From Oscillibacter valericigenes (GTDB taxonomy: Bacteria > Bacillota > Clostridia > Oscillospirales > Oscillospiraceae), in contig NZ_JAFBIV010000001.1 in assembly GCF_021531915.1 (NCBI RefSeq), positions 124,001-188,000 on the forward strand: 64,000 nt of DNA, given 5' to 3'. Of this stretch, positions 52,491 through 60,458 are shown in pieces. Numbering within the stretch: position 1 is the stretch's first letter; each line of letters begins with the position of its first letter. Both the position numbers and the translations under genes were made by a program. The notes beneath the pieces are model-generated. The model saw only the letters and a list, made by a program, of their open reading frames with translations, did no database searches and was not told the origin of the DNA.

Positions 52491-53288
52491 TCAGCGATCC
52501 ACTTCCACTGCCTGTACGCAGACTCTCTTGCTGGGCTGGTTGGCAAGGCAGGTGGTGATAGTGATGCGATTGTCAGCTGTTGCCTGCAGGTAGCTCCAGT
52601 CGGAACTAGAGATGGCCTTTACCAGGATAACCTCGTAGGTGCGGGTACCATAGATGGTGGTATAGGTGATGGTATCGCCAATCTCCAAGTTCTTAATGTC
52701 ACCGATCACATACTTGGCACCTCTGTTATGGCCGCAGACGCCCACATTGCCGTCCCAGGCAGAAGTGGTGCTGTAATGGCCCAGTCCCTTTGCCATGCTG
52801 GCATTGGTTTCGCCCTCCCAGACCTTCATGTTAATATCTAAAACAGGAATCTTCAGAGTGCCGATGCTGCCATCTTTGCGCTCCATGTCCTCCGCACTGG
52901 TGTAGGCAGGCTCACGATAGATAGGAGTAATGGTGGTTCCACCGGAAATAACAGGGGTACCGTAGCCTCCTGCGTCAATGCCGTATCCGCCGGTCCCGGC
53001 AGATACGTTTACATACTGCTGTAGGCCGGGCAGATGGACTTTTTCCATCACGCCGGTCTGCGTGGTGCTGAAGCTGCCATAGGGCAGTTCGGGGATCTGG
53101 TAGTCCGCAAGATTGATGCCGCTATAATTATATAAGGAACCATAGATGTCCCCGTAGGAAGTAGAGGGATAATATTCGATATCCGATGTGGACTCAAAGG
53201 TGTAATCAACAGCAAAAGCACTGACTGACAGCGATAACACTGTCGCAATCATCAGCGCCATGCAAATCAGTCGCCTCATGTGTTTCAT
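52491..53288 (-). CDS. Sortase (class B- or D-like)
   Basis: 265 residues with an N-terminal signal/anchor (about 5-26). The sortase fold runs from GTLKIPVLDINMKVWEG to the end. Catalytic His187 is in CGHNRG, Cys247 in ITITTC and Arg255 in PSKRVC. A Gly/Tyr-rich region (about 60-125) precedes it. It should cleave LPKTG-type proteins, and the adhesin next door ends with this motif. It overlaps the upstream gene by 4 bp. Confidence 0.9.
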   Translation of the reverse strand: MKHMRRLICMALMIATVLSLSVSAFAVDYTFESTSDIEYYPSTSYGDIYGSLYNYSGINLADYQIPELPYGSFSTTQTGVMEKVHLPGLQQYVNVSAGTGGYGIDAGGYGTPVISGGTTITPIYREPAYTSAEDMERKDGSIGTLKIPVLDINMKVWEGETNASMAKGLGHYSTTSAWDGNVGVCGHNRGAKYVIGDIKNLEIGDTITYTTIYGTRTYEVILVKAISSSDWSYLQATADNRITITTCLANQPSKRVCVQAVEVDR

Positions 53289-54220
53289 TGATGCAGAGCC
53301 TCCTGTTCTTCTTCAGATTCTTCTTCCATGATTTCTCCATCCTCAATGCAATTGGCTTTTCTGCGATTACGCACAAACAGGGTGCCGAAGACGACAGCAA
53401 TAATCAGGCCAGCCCCGGCAAGCAGGAAGGGCCAGTTGGCGGCGAGAAATGTACCAACATTACCAATCAGACCGGCGACACCATCGGACTTCGATGTTCT
53501 GGAATCGAGTTCGGTACCAAGATAGGTAAGAACATAGGTAATGCTCTCAGTGCCCTCATGGGTGACATCTCCCACATATTCAGCGGTGGTGATGTATCCG
53601 GTGGCGGCGTTGTAAGAAGCCTTGGCAGAATAGGTGGCAATGGCCTGATAGGACGAGGGCATCAGTGTTTCCCCCACAAGGTCAGTGCCGGTGACCTGCC
53701 ACTCCACATTGGCAAGGGTTAATGTCCGTCCGTCTTTTACAGTGGTGGCGGGGACATAGGACATATCGTTGCGGTCCAGTTGGCCGATGGTCTTTGTTTC
53801 AGTCACGGTATAGCTCTTGGTGGTGTACCCGGCGGCCTCGGTAGCGATGCTGGTGTGGTCCAGAGCAAGGGTGCCCTTGAAAACGCCATCATCGTATTCG
53901 ATGGTGGGCTCCAGATGCTCCAAAATCACCGACAGATCTTTCTTGGCTGTCTCAATGGTGATGACTTCCGTATGCTTCTTGGTCTCCTCAACGGGATTTT
54001 CAGTCTTGGTGATATTTGCAAAGGTGTAGAGGAAGCCCTCCAGTTCAAAGGGTTCCTCTATGAGGATTGCGGGGTCCTGGTCAGGGGGGATGGTGTAGGT
54101 CTTGATGGCTTGCTGGCTGCCATTCAGATTCTGGATCACCGTATCCGTGGGTACCTCCAGAGCAAAGGCGTTTGCGGACATGACCAGAGTCAGCAGCACA
54201 CAAAGAATAGCTTTTTTCAT
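53285..54220 (-). CDS. Surface protein of the adhesin/sortase locus
   Basis: 311 residues. There is a signal peptide (MKKAILCVLLTLVMSANAFA), a long external part, one membrane segment near the C-terminus (WPFLLAGAGLIIAVVFGTLF) and an acidic cytoplasmic tail (EEESEEEQEAL). It has no LPXTG motif. It precedes and overlaps the sortase gene, so it may present the sortase or the adhesin. It is common on related elements, function unknown. Confidence 0.65.
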   Translation of the reverse strand: MKKAILCVLLTLVMSANAFALEVPTDTVIQNLNGSQQAIKTYTIPPDQDPAILIEEPFELEGFLYTFANITKTENPVEETKKHTEVITIETAKKDLSVILEHLEPTIEYDDGVFKGTLALDHTSIATEAAGYTTKSYTVTETKTIGQLDRNDMSYVPATTVKDGRTLTLANVEWQVTGTDLVGETLMPSSYQAIATYSAKASYNAATGYITTAEYVGDVTHEGTESITYVLTYLGTELDSRTSKSDGVAGLIGNVGTFLAANWPFLLAGAGLIIAVVFGTLFVRNRRKANCIEDGEIMEEESEEEQEALHQ

Positions 54221-54240
54221 AGTTTACGGGAACCTCCTTC

Positions 54241-54303
54241 TCAGTTTTTTTCTGCGGTAGTCTTGTCCGCAGCGCTCGGGTTGGTACGGGATGTTTGATT
54301 CAC
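54241..54303 (-). CDS. Possible 20-residue peptide
   Basis: A GTG overlapping the TGA of the previous gene (GTGA) opens a short frame (MNQTSRTNPSAADKTTAEKN). GAGG lies 10 nt upstream. The overlap suggests coupling, but a frame this short could arise by chance. Confidence 0.3.
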   Translation of the reverse strand: MNQTSRTNPSAADKTTAEKN

Positions 54304-54695
54304 GATGCATTTTCCTCCTTGATCTTATATTCTACTGCGCGCTCCGGGTGCTCCCGCAGTGCGTCCAGTATTCGCAATGACTGCTCCAGAGCCTGCATGG
54401 TATCTCGCTTCTGGTGCTTGATGAAGCCGTGTAGGAGCAGCACATCCCCATTGGGGCGAAGATGGAAGATAATTCGAATCAGCATTTTACTCTTCACCCG
54501 CAGCTCACACAGATCACGATAGCGTTCTAATGAAAACCGCTTGAAATGGGGTTCTTTTAATTCCGGTTTCTGCGGCAGGGATAGCTGATAAAGCCGCAAA
54601 AGGATCTTTTCCCGCAAGCGTGGGTCAAGTCCTTCGATGAAGTTGGGAAACTGGGCATCTTTTTCCGGTGGCTGGTAAATTAAAATGCCCTTCAT
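54300..54695 (-). CDS. HigB/RelE-like toxin-type protein
   Basis: 131 residues. The C-terminal part (LRVKSKMLIRIIFHLRPNGD, VLLLHGFIKHQKRDT) is typical of phage Gp49-like HigB toxins, which cut mRNA on ribosomes. The upstream gene, 2 bp before, could be the antitoxin, although HigA usually follows HigB and carries a helix-turn-helix. That makes this pair unusual or incomplete. Confidence 0.6.
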   Translation of the reverse strand: MKGILIYQPPEKDAQFPNFIEGLDPRLREKILLRLYQLSLPQKPELKEPHFKRFSLERYRDLCELRVKSKMLIRIIFHLRPNGDVLLLHGFIKHQKRDTMQALEQSLRILDALREHPERAVEYKIKEENAS

Positions 54696-54697
54696 GG

Positions 54698-55108
54698 TTA
54701 TGACACCTCCTCAGAGTTACTCAACTGTTTCAAATGCTGGATGTAGGCATCTGCAAATATCCCGGCAAGCTCCGGATTACCACTGATCCACCAGATGGGG
54801 TTGGGTAGTGGCTGGCTTAGCCCATCGTATTGCAGGCAGATTAACAGGAACTTCTGCCGGGACTCAGCCTTATCGGCAGCCGCAAAAAGCTGGTTCAGAT
54901 CGTCTTTCACCAGGGAGTAATCCTGGTGGAAGTCACACAGGTCATCAAAGAACAGGCCGGCATACACACCACTCAGCGCAAACAGGGCCGGCTTATTTAT
55001 CGTTCCTTCCGCGTGGATCATGTTCATCCTGCGCAGGCGCTCTTCTGCGCCATCGTCAAACGGATTCTGAGCACGGACGGTCCGTATTTTCTTTCTCACT
55101 TCGGACAT
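54698..55108 (-). CDS. Hypothetical protein upstream of the HigB-like gene
   Basis: 136 residues, soluble and mostly helical. The N-terminus is basic (SEVRKKIRTVRAQNPFDDGA). The middle (LFALSGVYAGLFFDDLCDFH) and the end match no family I know. Its stop is 2 bp from the start of the HigB-like gene. It may be the antitoxin or an unrelated backbone protein. Confidence 0.45.
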   Translation of the reverse strand: MSEVRKKIRTVRAQNPFDDGAEERLRRMNMIHAEGTINKPALFALSGVYAGLFFDDLCDFHQDYSLVKDDLNQLFAAADKAESRQKFLLICLQYDGLSQPLPNPIWWISGNPELAGIFADAYIQHLKQLSNSEEVS

Positions 55109-55141
55109 CTTTATTACCTCCCCGCGGCATAAAAAAAGCCC

Positions 55142-55161
55142 GGCACCGCAAAAGCGGTGCC
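55142..55161 (-). terminator. Terminator after the Bro-N gene
   Basis: A perfect 8-bp stem (GGCACCGC / GCGGTGCC) with a 4-nt loop, followed on the minus strand by GGGCTTTTTTT. Confidence 0.85.
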
Positions 55162-55184
55162 AAGCTTATTTCTTAAAGGTTAAA

Positions 55185-56072
55185 TTATTTGTCTGTATCT
55201 TCTGATTCAGTCTGATCCGGAAGCGCAGATGCTCCTTCAAGCATGTCAACTACCAAAGAATTCAGCTGAGCAGCGTTTTTCTCCGTGATGACTGGCTTGC
55301 CCGTGCGCGCTTCCAATGCTTTCCGCGCAACTCCCGCAACCTCACCACCCTGCTGGGCAATGTCCATGCTGGCTGAAAAACCTTCCGGCTTGGCCTCTCT
55401 GGAAATATCTCTGGTCGATGCCTCAGCCAGCATGGTCAAAACCAACTCTGTATCGCTCATATTGTCCCGGAGGTTTTCCTTTTTCAGTCCCTTGAGGTTT
55501 TTGTACTGGCGGGTCGTCATGCCAGACCATGTGCGGGTAATTTCATCGGTCAGAATAGCGTACTCTTTGCCTTTTTCCACGCCACGCTTCTGCCATTCCT
55601 CAGTCAGTTCATTGCGGATGCGAATGGACAGCAGCCTTTGATGTACCCAGTCAGGGTCATATCCCTTCTTCAGATAGGTCTCCAATGCACGGTCAATGGC
55701 TTGTTCTGGATCGATGGTCTCCTCAATACGCTCGCAGCCGACCTGAGCAAGCCATAGTTTAAAGGGTTCAGCACGAGGCGAAGGGATGGACTGGATAATT
55801 CGGAGGAGTTGCTCTGTATCTGCAGCATCCGTCTTATAGCTCTTGCCATCAGATGATTTCATTTTCAGCTGTACGATATTTTCGTACAACTGAACTGCAC
55901 CCTCCGCCTTCATTTTTCGCTTCAGGTCACTCCAATAACGGCGGGGATTATCTGACCCTGTTAAAACGGCACAGACATCGACAACGGAAAAAAACCATTC
56001 TTCTCGTTCCTCATCCCAAACCGTGCGGATTATTTGATTTTCAAACAACTGGATTTTATCCTGCTCACTCAT
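55185..56072 (-). CDS. Bro-N domain protein, DinD/antirepressor-like
   Basis: 295 residues. The N-terminal Bro-N domain (WFFSVVDVCAVLTGSDNPRR, YWSDLKRKM) is the phage antirepressor type. The C-terminal part (HQRLLSIRIRNELTEEWQKR, YAILTDEITRTWSGMTTRQY) matches the DinD family linked to DNA damage. It lies between parB and the toxin-like gene and may control the element's response to stress. Confidence 0.8.
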   Translation of the reverse strand: MSEQDKIQLFENQIIRTVWDEEREEWFFSVVDVCAVLTGSDNPRRYWSDLKRKMKAEGAVQLYENIVQLKMKSSDGKSYKTDAADTEQLLRIIQSIPSPRAEPFKLWLAQVGCERIEETIDPEQAIDRALETYLKKGYDPDWVHQRLLSIRIRNELTEEWQKRGVEKGKEYAILTDEITRTWSGMTTRQYKNLKGLKKENLRDNMSDTELVLTMLAEASTRDISREAKPEGFSASMDIAQQGGEVAGVARKALEARTGKPVITEKNAAQLNSLVVDMLEGASALPDQTESEDTDK

Positions 56073-56123
56073 AACAAGAACCTCAACAATTCAATCCGGC
56101 GTGATTTTCGACTTCATTATACT

Positions 56124-57110
56124 CTAACCAATTCTGCTCTTCAAGAACTCAAGAAACAGATCCTCCAAGTCCACGTCGCTGCCCAGCTTATCCAAATACG
56201 GCGCAAACCGTTTCCGATTAAACCGGATTTCTTTGGGCGGCGCCATACGCCGTCTATCTTCTGTTGCCCTGGCTTCTCTCCATGCGGCATACACAAGCTG
56301 CTTGTCGGCGCAGGGAGGGGGACATTTTTGCACAATGTAGCTTACCGTGGCCATATTCAGCTGATATCCTTCGATGGAGCACATCTCAATGAAAGCACAC
56401 TGAGAATCGGCATCAAAGTCTGCAATTTTCTCTGCACAGGTCACAGGGAGGGCCTTCGGACGATTCTCTATAATCTCTTGAAGCTCCGGTATGAGCTGCG
56501 TCATTTTGATAGCCTTGCGGATCTCATATTCGGTCACACCGAAAAACGCCGACACGATTTCACGAGTGAGAAACCTCTGGCGAGAATCGCCAGAAGTCTC
56601 GATGTCGCTTCTTGCACCTTGCCGTTTCTGTGCATCCAGCATTGCCTTATACGCTTTGCCCCGTTCTATGATCGTTAAGTCCTGCCGACGCAGAAGATTG
56701 GTGGCGGTAGCAATGGAAATTGCCTGCGCATCATCTGCTTCTACAATTTCGGCAGGAATTGTGGAATGTCCATTCATATTCCAAGCTGCTGTGCGATTGT
56801 GACCGGCAAGTATCTCATAATGGTCGTCATTGGGGATTGGGCGAACGATAATGCGTTCATAGATGCCCTGTTCTGAAAGCTGCTGGGAAAAAGCTTTGAG
56901 TTTTTCGGGTGGGTAGGGGTGAAATCCAATATCCGCCGTGAAGAAAGGACGGAGCTTGTCGATGGACAGCTCACAAAATTTTGCTTCTGTCGAAGAATGT
57001 GCCGCCTGAAACAGTTTTTCGTATGCCTCATTGCCGACTTCTAGCTCCGATGCCTGCTGTGTGGCGCTCATGCGTTTTTTCAGCAGTTCATCCATGCTCT
57101 TTTTAGCCAA
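56124..57110 (-). CDS. parB: ParB-family partition protein
   Basis: 328 residues. The ParB N-terminal nuclease-like motif is clear (YEILAGHNRTAAWN, preceded by GIYERIIVRPI). A helix-turn-helix part follows (TREIVSAFFGVTEYEIRKAI). A TTG start at 57110 (MAKKSMDELLKK) is favoured because AGGAGG lies 9 nt upstream, inside the end of parA; ATG 57095 is the other choice. With ParA it would keep the excised circle during division. Confidence 0.85.
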   Translation of the reverse strand: MAKKSMDELLKKRMSATQQASELEVGNEAYEKLFQAAHSSTEAKFCELSIDKLRPFFTADIGFHPYPPEKLKAFSQQLSEQGIYERIIVRPIPNDDHYEILAGHNRTAAWNMNGHSTIPAEIVEADDAQAISIATATNLLRRQDLTIIERGKAYKAMLDAQKRQGARSDIETSGDSRQRFLTREIVSAFFGVTEYEIRKAIKMTQLIPELQEIIENRPKALPVTCAEKIADFDADSQCAFIEMCSIEGYQLNMATVSYIVQKCPPPCADKQLVYAAWREARATEDRRRMAPPKEIRFNRKRFAPYLDKLGSDVDLEDLFLEFLKSRIG

Positions 57111-57930
57111 GCCGCAGCACCTCCTGAGCAAGAGAACGGTAAGATTCGGCGGCAGGGTTCTTAGGTGCATAGTCGAGTATGCTCATACCTACCGCAGGAC
57201 ACTCCGCAACCTTGATGGTTTGCTCGATAGGGCGCTCGAAAACATGAATGCTGTCACCATAGATTTCTCCCACACTGGCGCGGACACTTTGACAAAGCTG
57301 CGGACGGGACTGATACATGGTCAGCAGGATACCGGCGACCTCCAGCTTGGGATTAAAACGGCTCTGCACATTCCGAACCATTTCCAACACATCAGGAATG
57401 CCTTCACTGGCGAGGAAATGGGCCTGTACCGGAATGATGCAGTAGTCTGCCGTAGCCAGAGCATTCACGGTTAGTAGTTCGTGCTTCAGACCACAGTCGA
57501 TGATGATGTAATCGTACTGCCCACGCAGAGGTGCCAACAACTTGTCAAGCACTTTCTCGCAAGGGTCATCCGAGATGCCAGATGCGTTGTACTGCGAAAG
57601 CTGCATCACCTGCAAGCGGGCAGCAGCATCGGCAAGCCGTTTGTTGGCGGGGATCAGGGCAAGACCGCTCTCGGTATGTAGCACCGCACGAGAGAGGTGG
57701 AGTTCCAGATCCTCCGGGGAGTCGATTTGAACAAGTAATAGTTTCGCCAGAGTGTTCTTCTGCTCGCCCGGGGTATAGCCGAGAGCTGCGGTAAGATTGC
57801 CCTGTGGGTCGTTGTCGATGAGAAGGACTTTCTTGCCTTCCGCACAGAGAGCAGCGGCGAGGTTCAAGGCAGTCGTCGTTTTGCCGACACCGCCTTTTTG
57901 GTTGGTGATCGCGGTAACATTACAAGCCAT
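57103..57930 (-). CDS. parA: ParA-family partition ATPase
   Basis: 275 residues. The deviant Walker A KGGVGKTTT is at residues 11-19 (NQKGGVGKTTTALNLAAAL), with DNDPQGNLT and DYIIIDCGLKHE as the other nucleotide motifs. GGAGG lies 9 nt before the ATG at 57930. It overlaps parB by 8 bp. Confidence 0.93.
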   Translation of the reverse strand: MACNVTAITNQKGGVGKTTTALNLAAALCAEGKKVLLIDNDPQGNLTAALGYTPGEQKNTLAKLLLVQIDSPEDLELHLSRAVLHTESGLALIPANKRLADAAARLQVMQLSQYNASGISDDPCEKVLDKLLAPLRGQYDYIIIDCGLKHELLTVNALATADYCIIPVQAHFLASEGIPDVLEMVRNVQSRFNPKLEVAGILLTMYQSRPQLCQSVRASVGEIYGDSIHVFERPIEQTIKVAECPAVGMSILDYAPKNPAAESYRSLAQEVLRLG

Positions 57931-57973
57931 CTGTAAATGCCTCCGTTTCTGTATAATTATTATTTTGATGCAA

Positions 57974-58014
57974 AAAGGCACTCACAGCATCCGCAGGATG
58001 CAGTGAGCGCCTTT
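57974..58014. repeat. Imperfect inverted repeat upstream of parA
   Basis: Arms AAAGGCACTCACAGCATCC and GGATGCAGTGAGCGCCTTT pair over most of their length with a 3-nt loop. It lies 44 bp before parA, so it may be a terminator from the right end of the element, a parS-like site or both. Confidence 0.55.
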
Positions 58015-58145
58015 CTGACATCCCGGACAGCATTCCACCTCCATTTCACGAGGTTTTATGTAGTCGGGTGGCTCAAGAGGCCGTATTTTATGTGGCTGAA
58101 GGTTGGACAAAATCAGCGAAAAACTCCGTCATATCAAGGCTTTCC

Positions 58146-58167
58146 CGACTTTGTCCCATTATACCGC
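58146..58167 (-). repeat. End motif, right copy (inverted relative to 3934-3955)
   Basis: The inverse complement of this 22-bp stretch matches the left copy at 20 of 22 positions. It lies only 4 bp from the right junction core. A further GGACAAA is at about 58113. Confidence 0.5.
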
Positions 58168-58171
58168 GTTA

Positions 58172-58175
58172 GTCG
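58172..58175. other. Right junction of the element (attR core GTCG)
   Basis: The codon for Asp11 of SpoVT ends here and the element begins with TAACGCGG on the minus strand. GTCG is shared with the left junction at 3811-3814. Confidence 0.8.
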
Positions 58176-58204
58176 ATCCGCCGCACGATTCCAGTTGCCT
58201 TCAT
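58172..58204 (-). pseudogene. spoVT: spoVT, first 11 codons with native ribosome site
   Basis: ATG at 58204, 8 nt after AGGAG, reads MKATGIVRRID. This is the conserved N-terminus of SpoVT and the first strand of its AbrB domain. The next codon is a TAA from the element. The rest of the gene is at 3301-3813, more than 54 kb away. The native promoter of spoVT must lie in 58218-58320. Confidence 0.9.
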
Positions 58205-58320
58205 ATCGAAAACTCCTTCTTGTGTGAATTGCAGTATCGTTGACAACTGGTAGTATCCTCAATATTTTCCGCCTTATGCCGGACCGGGGGCTGGAGAAGT
58301 TTGGCAATCCGCGCAAAAAG

Positions 58321-58346
58321 CCGCCCGCCGGAGACCCGGCGGGCGG
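58321..58346 (-). terminator. Terminator of the symporter gene
   Basis: A perfect 11-bp GC stem (CCGCCCGCCGG) with a 4-nt loop, followed on the minus strand by CTTTTTGCG. Confidence 0.9.
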
Positions 58347-58364
58347 TTGGGGGAAAGACGGGAC

Positions 58365-59588
58365 TTACTTCTTGGACTTTTTGCTCTCCCATTTGGTGAC
58401 GCACAGGGAGCAGGCGATGTCGCCGGTGACGTTCAGGCAGGTACGGCCCATGTCGAACAGGCGGTCCACACCGTAGATGATCATGATCAGGTTCACGTCG
58501 ATGCCCATGGCGGTCAGCACCATGGCCAGCATGATCATGCCGGCGCCGGAGACGCCCGCGGTGCCGATGGAGGCCAGGGTGGCGGTGACGACAATGGTGA
58601 CCATCTGGCCGATGGTCAGGTGCATGCCGGCGCAGGTGGCCAGGAACACGGTGGCAACGCATTGGTAAATGGCGGTGCCGTCCATGTTGATGGTGGAGCC
58701 CAGGGGCAGCACGAAGGCGGCGATGTCGTCCTCGGCGCCCAGCTCATGGGCGCACTCCTTGGAAACGGGCAGGGTAGCCGCGGAGGAGGTGGAGGTAAAG
58801 GCGAACATCATGGCGGCGAAGGCACCCTTGAAGAACTTCACGGGATTGATGCCGGCGAAAGCCTTGGCGGAGAAGGAATACACCAGCACGGCGTGGATGA
58901 TATAGGCGATGTAGGCGCACAGCAGCACCAGAGCCAGAGAGCCCAGGATCTGAGCGCCCTGGGTAGCCACCACCCAGGCCATCATGGCGAACACGCCGAT
59001 GGGGGAGAGGCTGATGATGAAAGCCATCAGCTTGTTGATGACCTCGTTGAAGGAGGTGACGATATCACGGCACAGCTTGCCCTTCTCGCCGGCAGCCATG
59101 ATGGCGCCGCCGAAGAACAGGGCGATCACAATGACCTGCAGCATATTGGCCTTCACAAAGGCATCCCACATGTTGCTGGGGAAGATTCCCACCAGGGTGT
59201 CCATAAACTTGGCGCTGGTGGCCTTCTCCCACACGGCGCCCTCTTCCAGAGCCAGGGTGGGGAACAGGCCGGCACCGTTGAAGATGTTGGCCATCACCAG
59301 ACCGATGACGCAGGCAATGGCGGTGGTGCACAGGAAGAATGCCACGGTCTTCCAGCCCACAGCGCCCACCTTCTTCATGTCATCCATGGACAGGATGCCG
59401 TCGATCATGGAGAACAGCACCACAGGGACCACGATGAACTTCAGCAGGTTCACAAAGATGGTGCCGAAGGGTTTCAGATAGTTGGCGGTAAAATCGGCTG
59501 TGCCGGTAAAATAGCAGATCAGGCCAACGATAACGCCCAGGATCAGGGCAATCAGGATCTGCATGGGGAGACTTACTTTTTTCTTCAT
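58365..59588 (-). CDS. gltP-like: Dicarboxylate/amino acid:cation symporter (DAACS family)
   Basis: 407 residues with about eight membrane segments and two re-entrant loops. The serine-rich tip TSTSSAATLPV and the NMDGTAIYQ motif that binds cation and substrate are both present. It imports glutamate, aspartate or C4-dicarboxylates with H+ or Na+. The neighbouring aspartate racemase-type gene would fit an acidic amino acid as substrate. Confidence 0.9.
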   Translation of the reverse strand: MKKKVSLPMQILIALILGVIVGLICYFTGTADFTANYLKPFGTIFVNLLKFIVVPVVLFSMIDGILSMDDMKKVGAVGWKTVAFFLCTTAIACVIGLVMANIFNGAGLFPTLALEEGAVWEKATSAKFMDTLVGIFPSNMWDAFVKANMLQVIVIALFFGGAIMAAGEKGKLCRDIVTSFNEVINKLMAFIISLSPIGVFAMMAWVVATQGAQILGSLALVLLCAYIAYIIHAVLVYSFSAKAFAGINPVKFFKGAFAAMMFAFTSTSSAATLPVSKECAHELGAEDDIAAFVLPLGSTINMDGTAIYQCVATVFLATCAGMHLTIGQMVTIVVTATLASIGTAGVSGAGMIMLAMVLTAMGIDVNLIMIIYGVDRLFDMGRTCLNVTGDIACSLCVTKWESKKSKK

Positions 59589-59738
59589 ACATTCACCTCA
59601 TACTCTTTCTACACTTACTTCACAGAACACTTCATCACAGCAGTGTGGCATAGCTGTGTTTGAAATATCCATCAGTATATCAAAAAAATGCAGGGCTGTA
59701 AAGAATTTGTGAAAAAATTATGAACAGAAGACTGGCAA

Positions 59739-60449
59739 TCAAGATCCCTTGACACCGTATCCGGCAAAGCGGATAGCGGCCTTTGCCAGCTCCTCCGTGG
59801 GGTCCACCGCGGGAACGTTCAGGGCCAGGGCCTGGGCCGCCAGGGGCAGTTCCGTACAACCTAAAATCAAGTAATCGGCGCCCCGGGCGGTGAGTGCCTC
59901 CACCACAGACTCCATGTCCGCCCGGTAATCCTCCGGCTCTTTTCCGGCCTTGACGCCGTCGTAGATCACCCGCATCAGGGCATCCTGCTCCGCGTCGTTG
60001 GGGAGTAGAAAGGACACACCTTCCTTTTCCAGCGCCGCCTGATAGAGCCCGGCGGATAAAGTGCCTTTGGTTGCCAGCACCGCGGCGGTGCCGCCAGGGA
60101 ACCGGGCGGCGCAGGTCCGGGCGGTGGTCTCCAGCATGCTGAGAAAGGGAATCTTGGTCAGGGCCTGGAGCCGGGGCAGGAAGTAGTGGGCGGTGTTGCA
60201 GGGCATGATGATGCAGTCCGCTCCGCAGGCCTCCAGCTTCCGCAGGGAGTCCGTCATGGCGGGCAGGGGGTCAGCGCCGCCGGACAGAATGGCGGCGGTG
60301 CGGTCGGGGATAGAGGCGTTGTCGTCGATGTAGACGCGGATGTGGTCGTTGTCCCGGGCGGCGTCCGTCAGCAAAACGATCTTGCGGAACAGGTCCGCCG
60401 TGGCAAGCGGCCCCATGCCGCCCAAAATGCCGATACTCTGTTTCATCAT
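59739..60449 (-). CDS. Aspartate/glutamate racemase family protein
   Basis: 236 residues. The two catalytic Cys motifs are present: IIMPCNTAHYF and ILGCTELPLAA. The N-terminal GILGGMGPLATADLF is typical of aspartate racemases. It would interconvert L- and D-aspartate or a similar acid without a cofactor. ATG 60449 is 7 nt after GAGG. It follows the TauE/SafE gene by 9 bp, so the two form an operon. Confidence 0.85.
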   Translation of the reverse strand: MMKQSIGILGGMGPLATADLFRKIVLLTDAARDNDHIRVYIDDNASIPDRTAAILSGGADPLPAMTDSLRKLEACGADCIIMPCNTAHYFLPRLQALTKIPFLSMLETTARTCAARFPGGTAAVLATKGTLSAGLYQAALEKEGVSFLLPNDAEQDALMRVIYDGVKAGKEPEDYRADMESVVEALTARGADYLILGCTELPLAAQALALNVPAVDPTEELAKAAIRFAGYGVKGS

Positions 60450-60458
60450 ATGCACACC

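Larger units (their letters stand above)
3815..58171. mobile_element. Integrative conjugative element (about 54.4 kb) inserted in spoVT
   Basis: The limits are set by the split spoVT gene: host codons end at 58172 on one side and resume at 3813 on the other. The element carries its own large serine recombinases at the left end and parA/parB at the right end. Between them are a replication initiator, type IV secretion genes, a surface adhesin with sortase, and toxin-antitoxin genes. A 20-kb AT-rich cargo block full of insertion sequences interrupts the backbone. No relaxase and no VirD4-type coupling ATPase were found, so it may be a decayed or mobilisable form. Confidence 0.9.

Noticed and set aside
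58347-59663. 438-codon plus-strand frame over the symporter
   Set aside because: His/Gly-rich antisense of membrane protein codons; no ribosome site or family.
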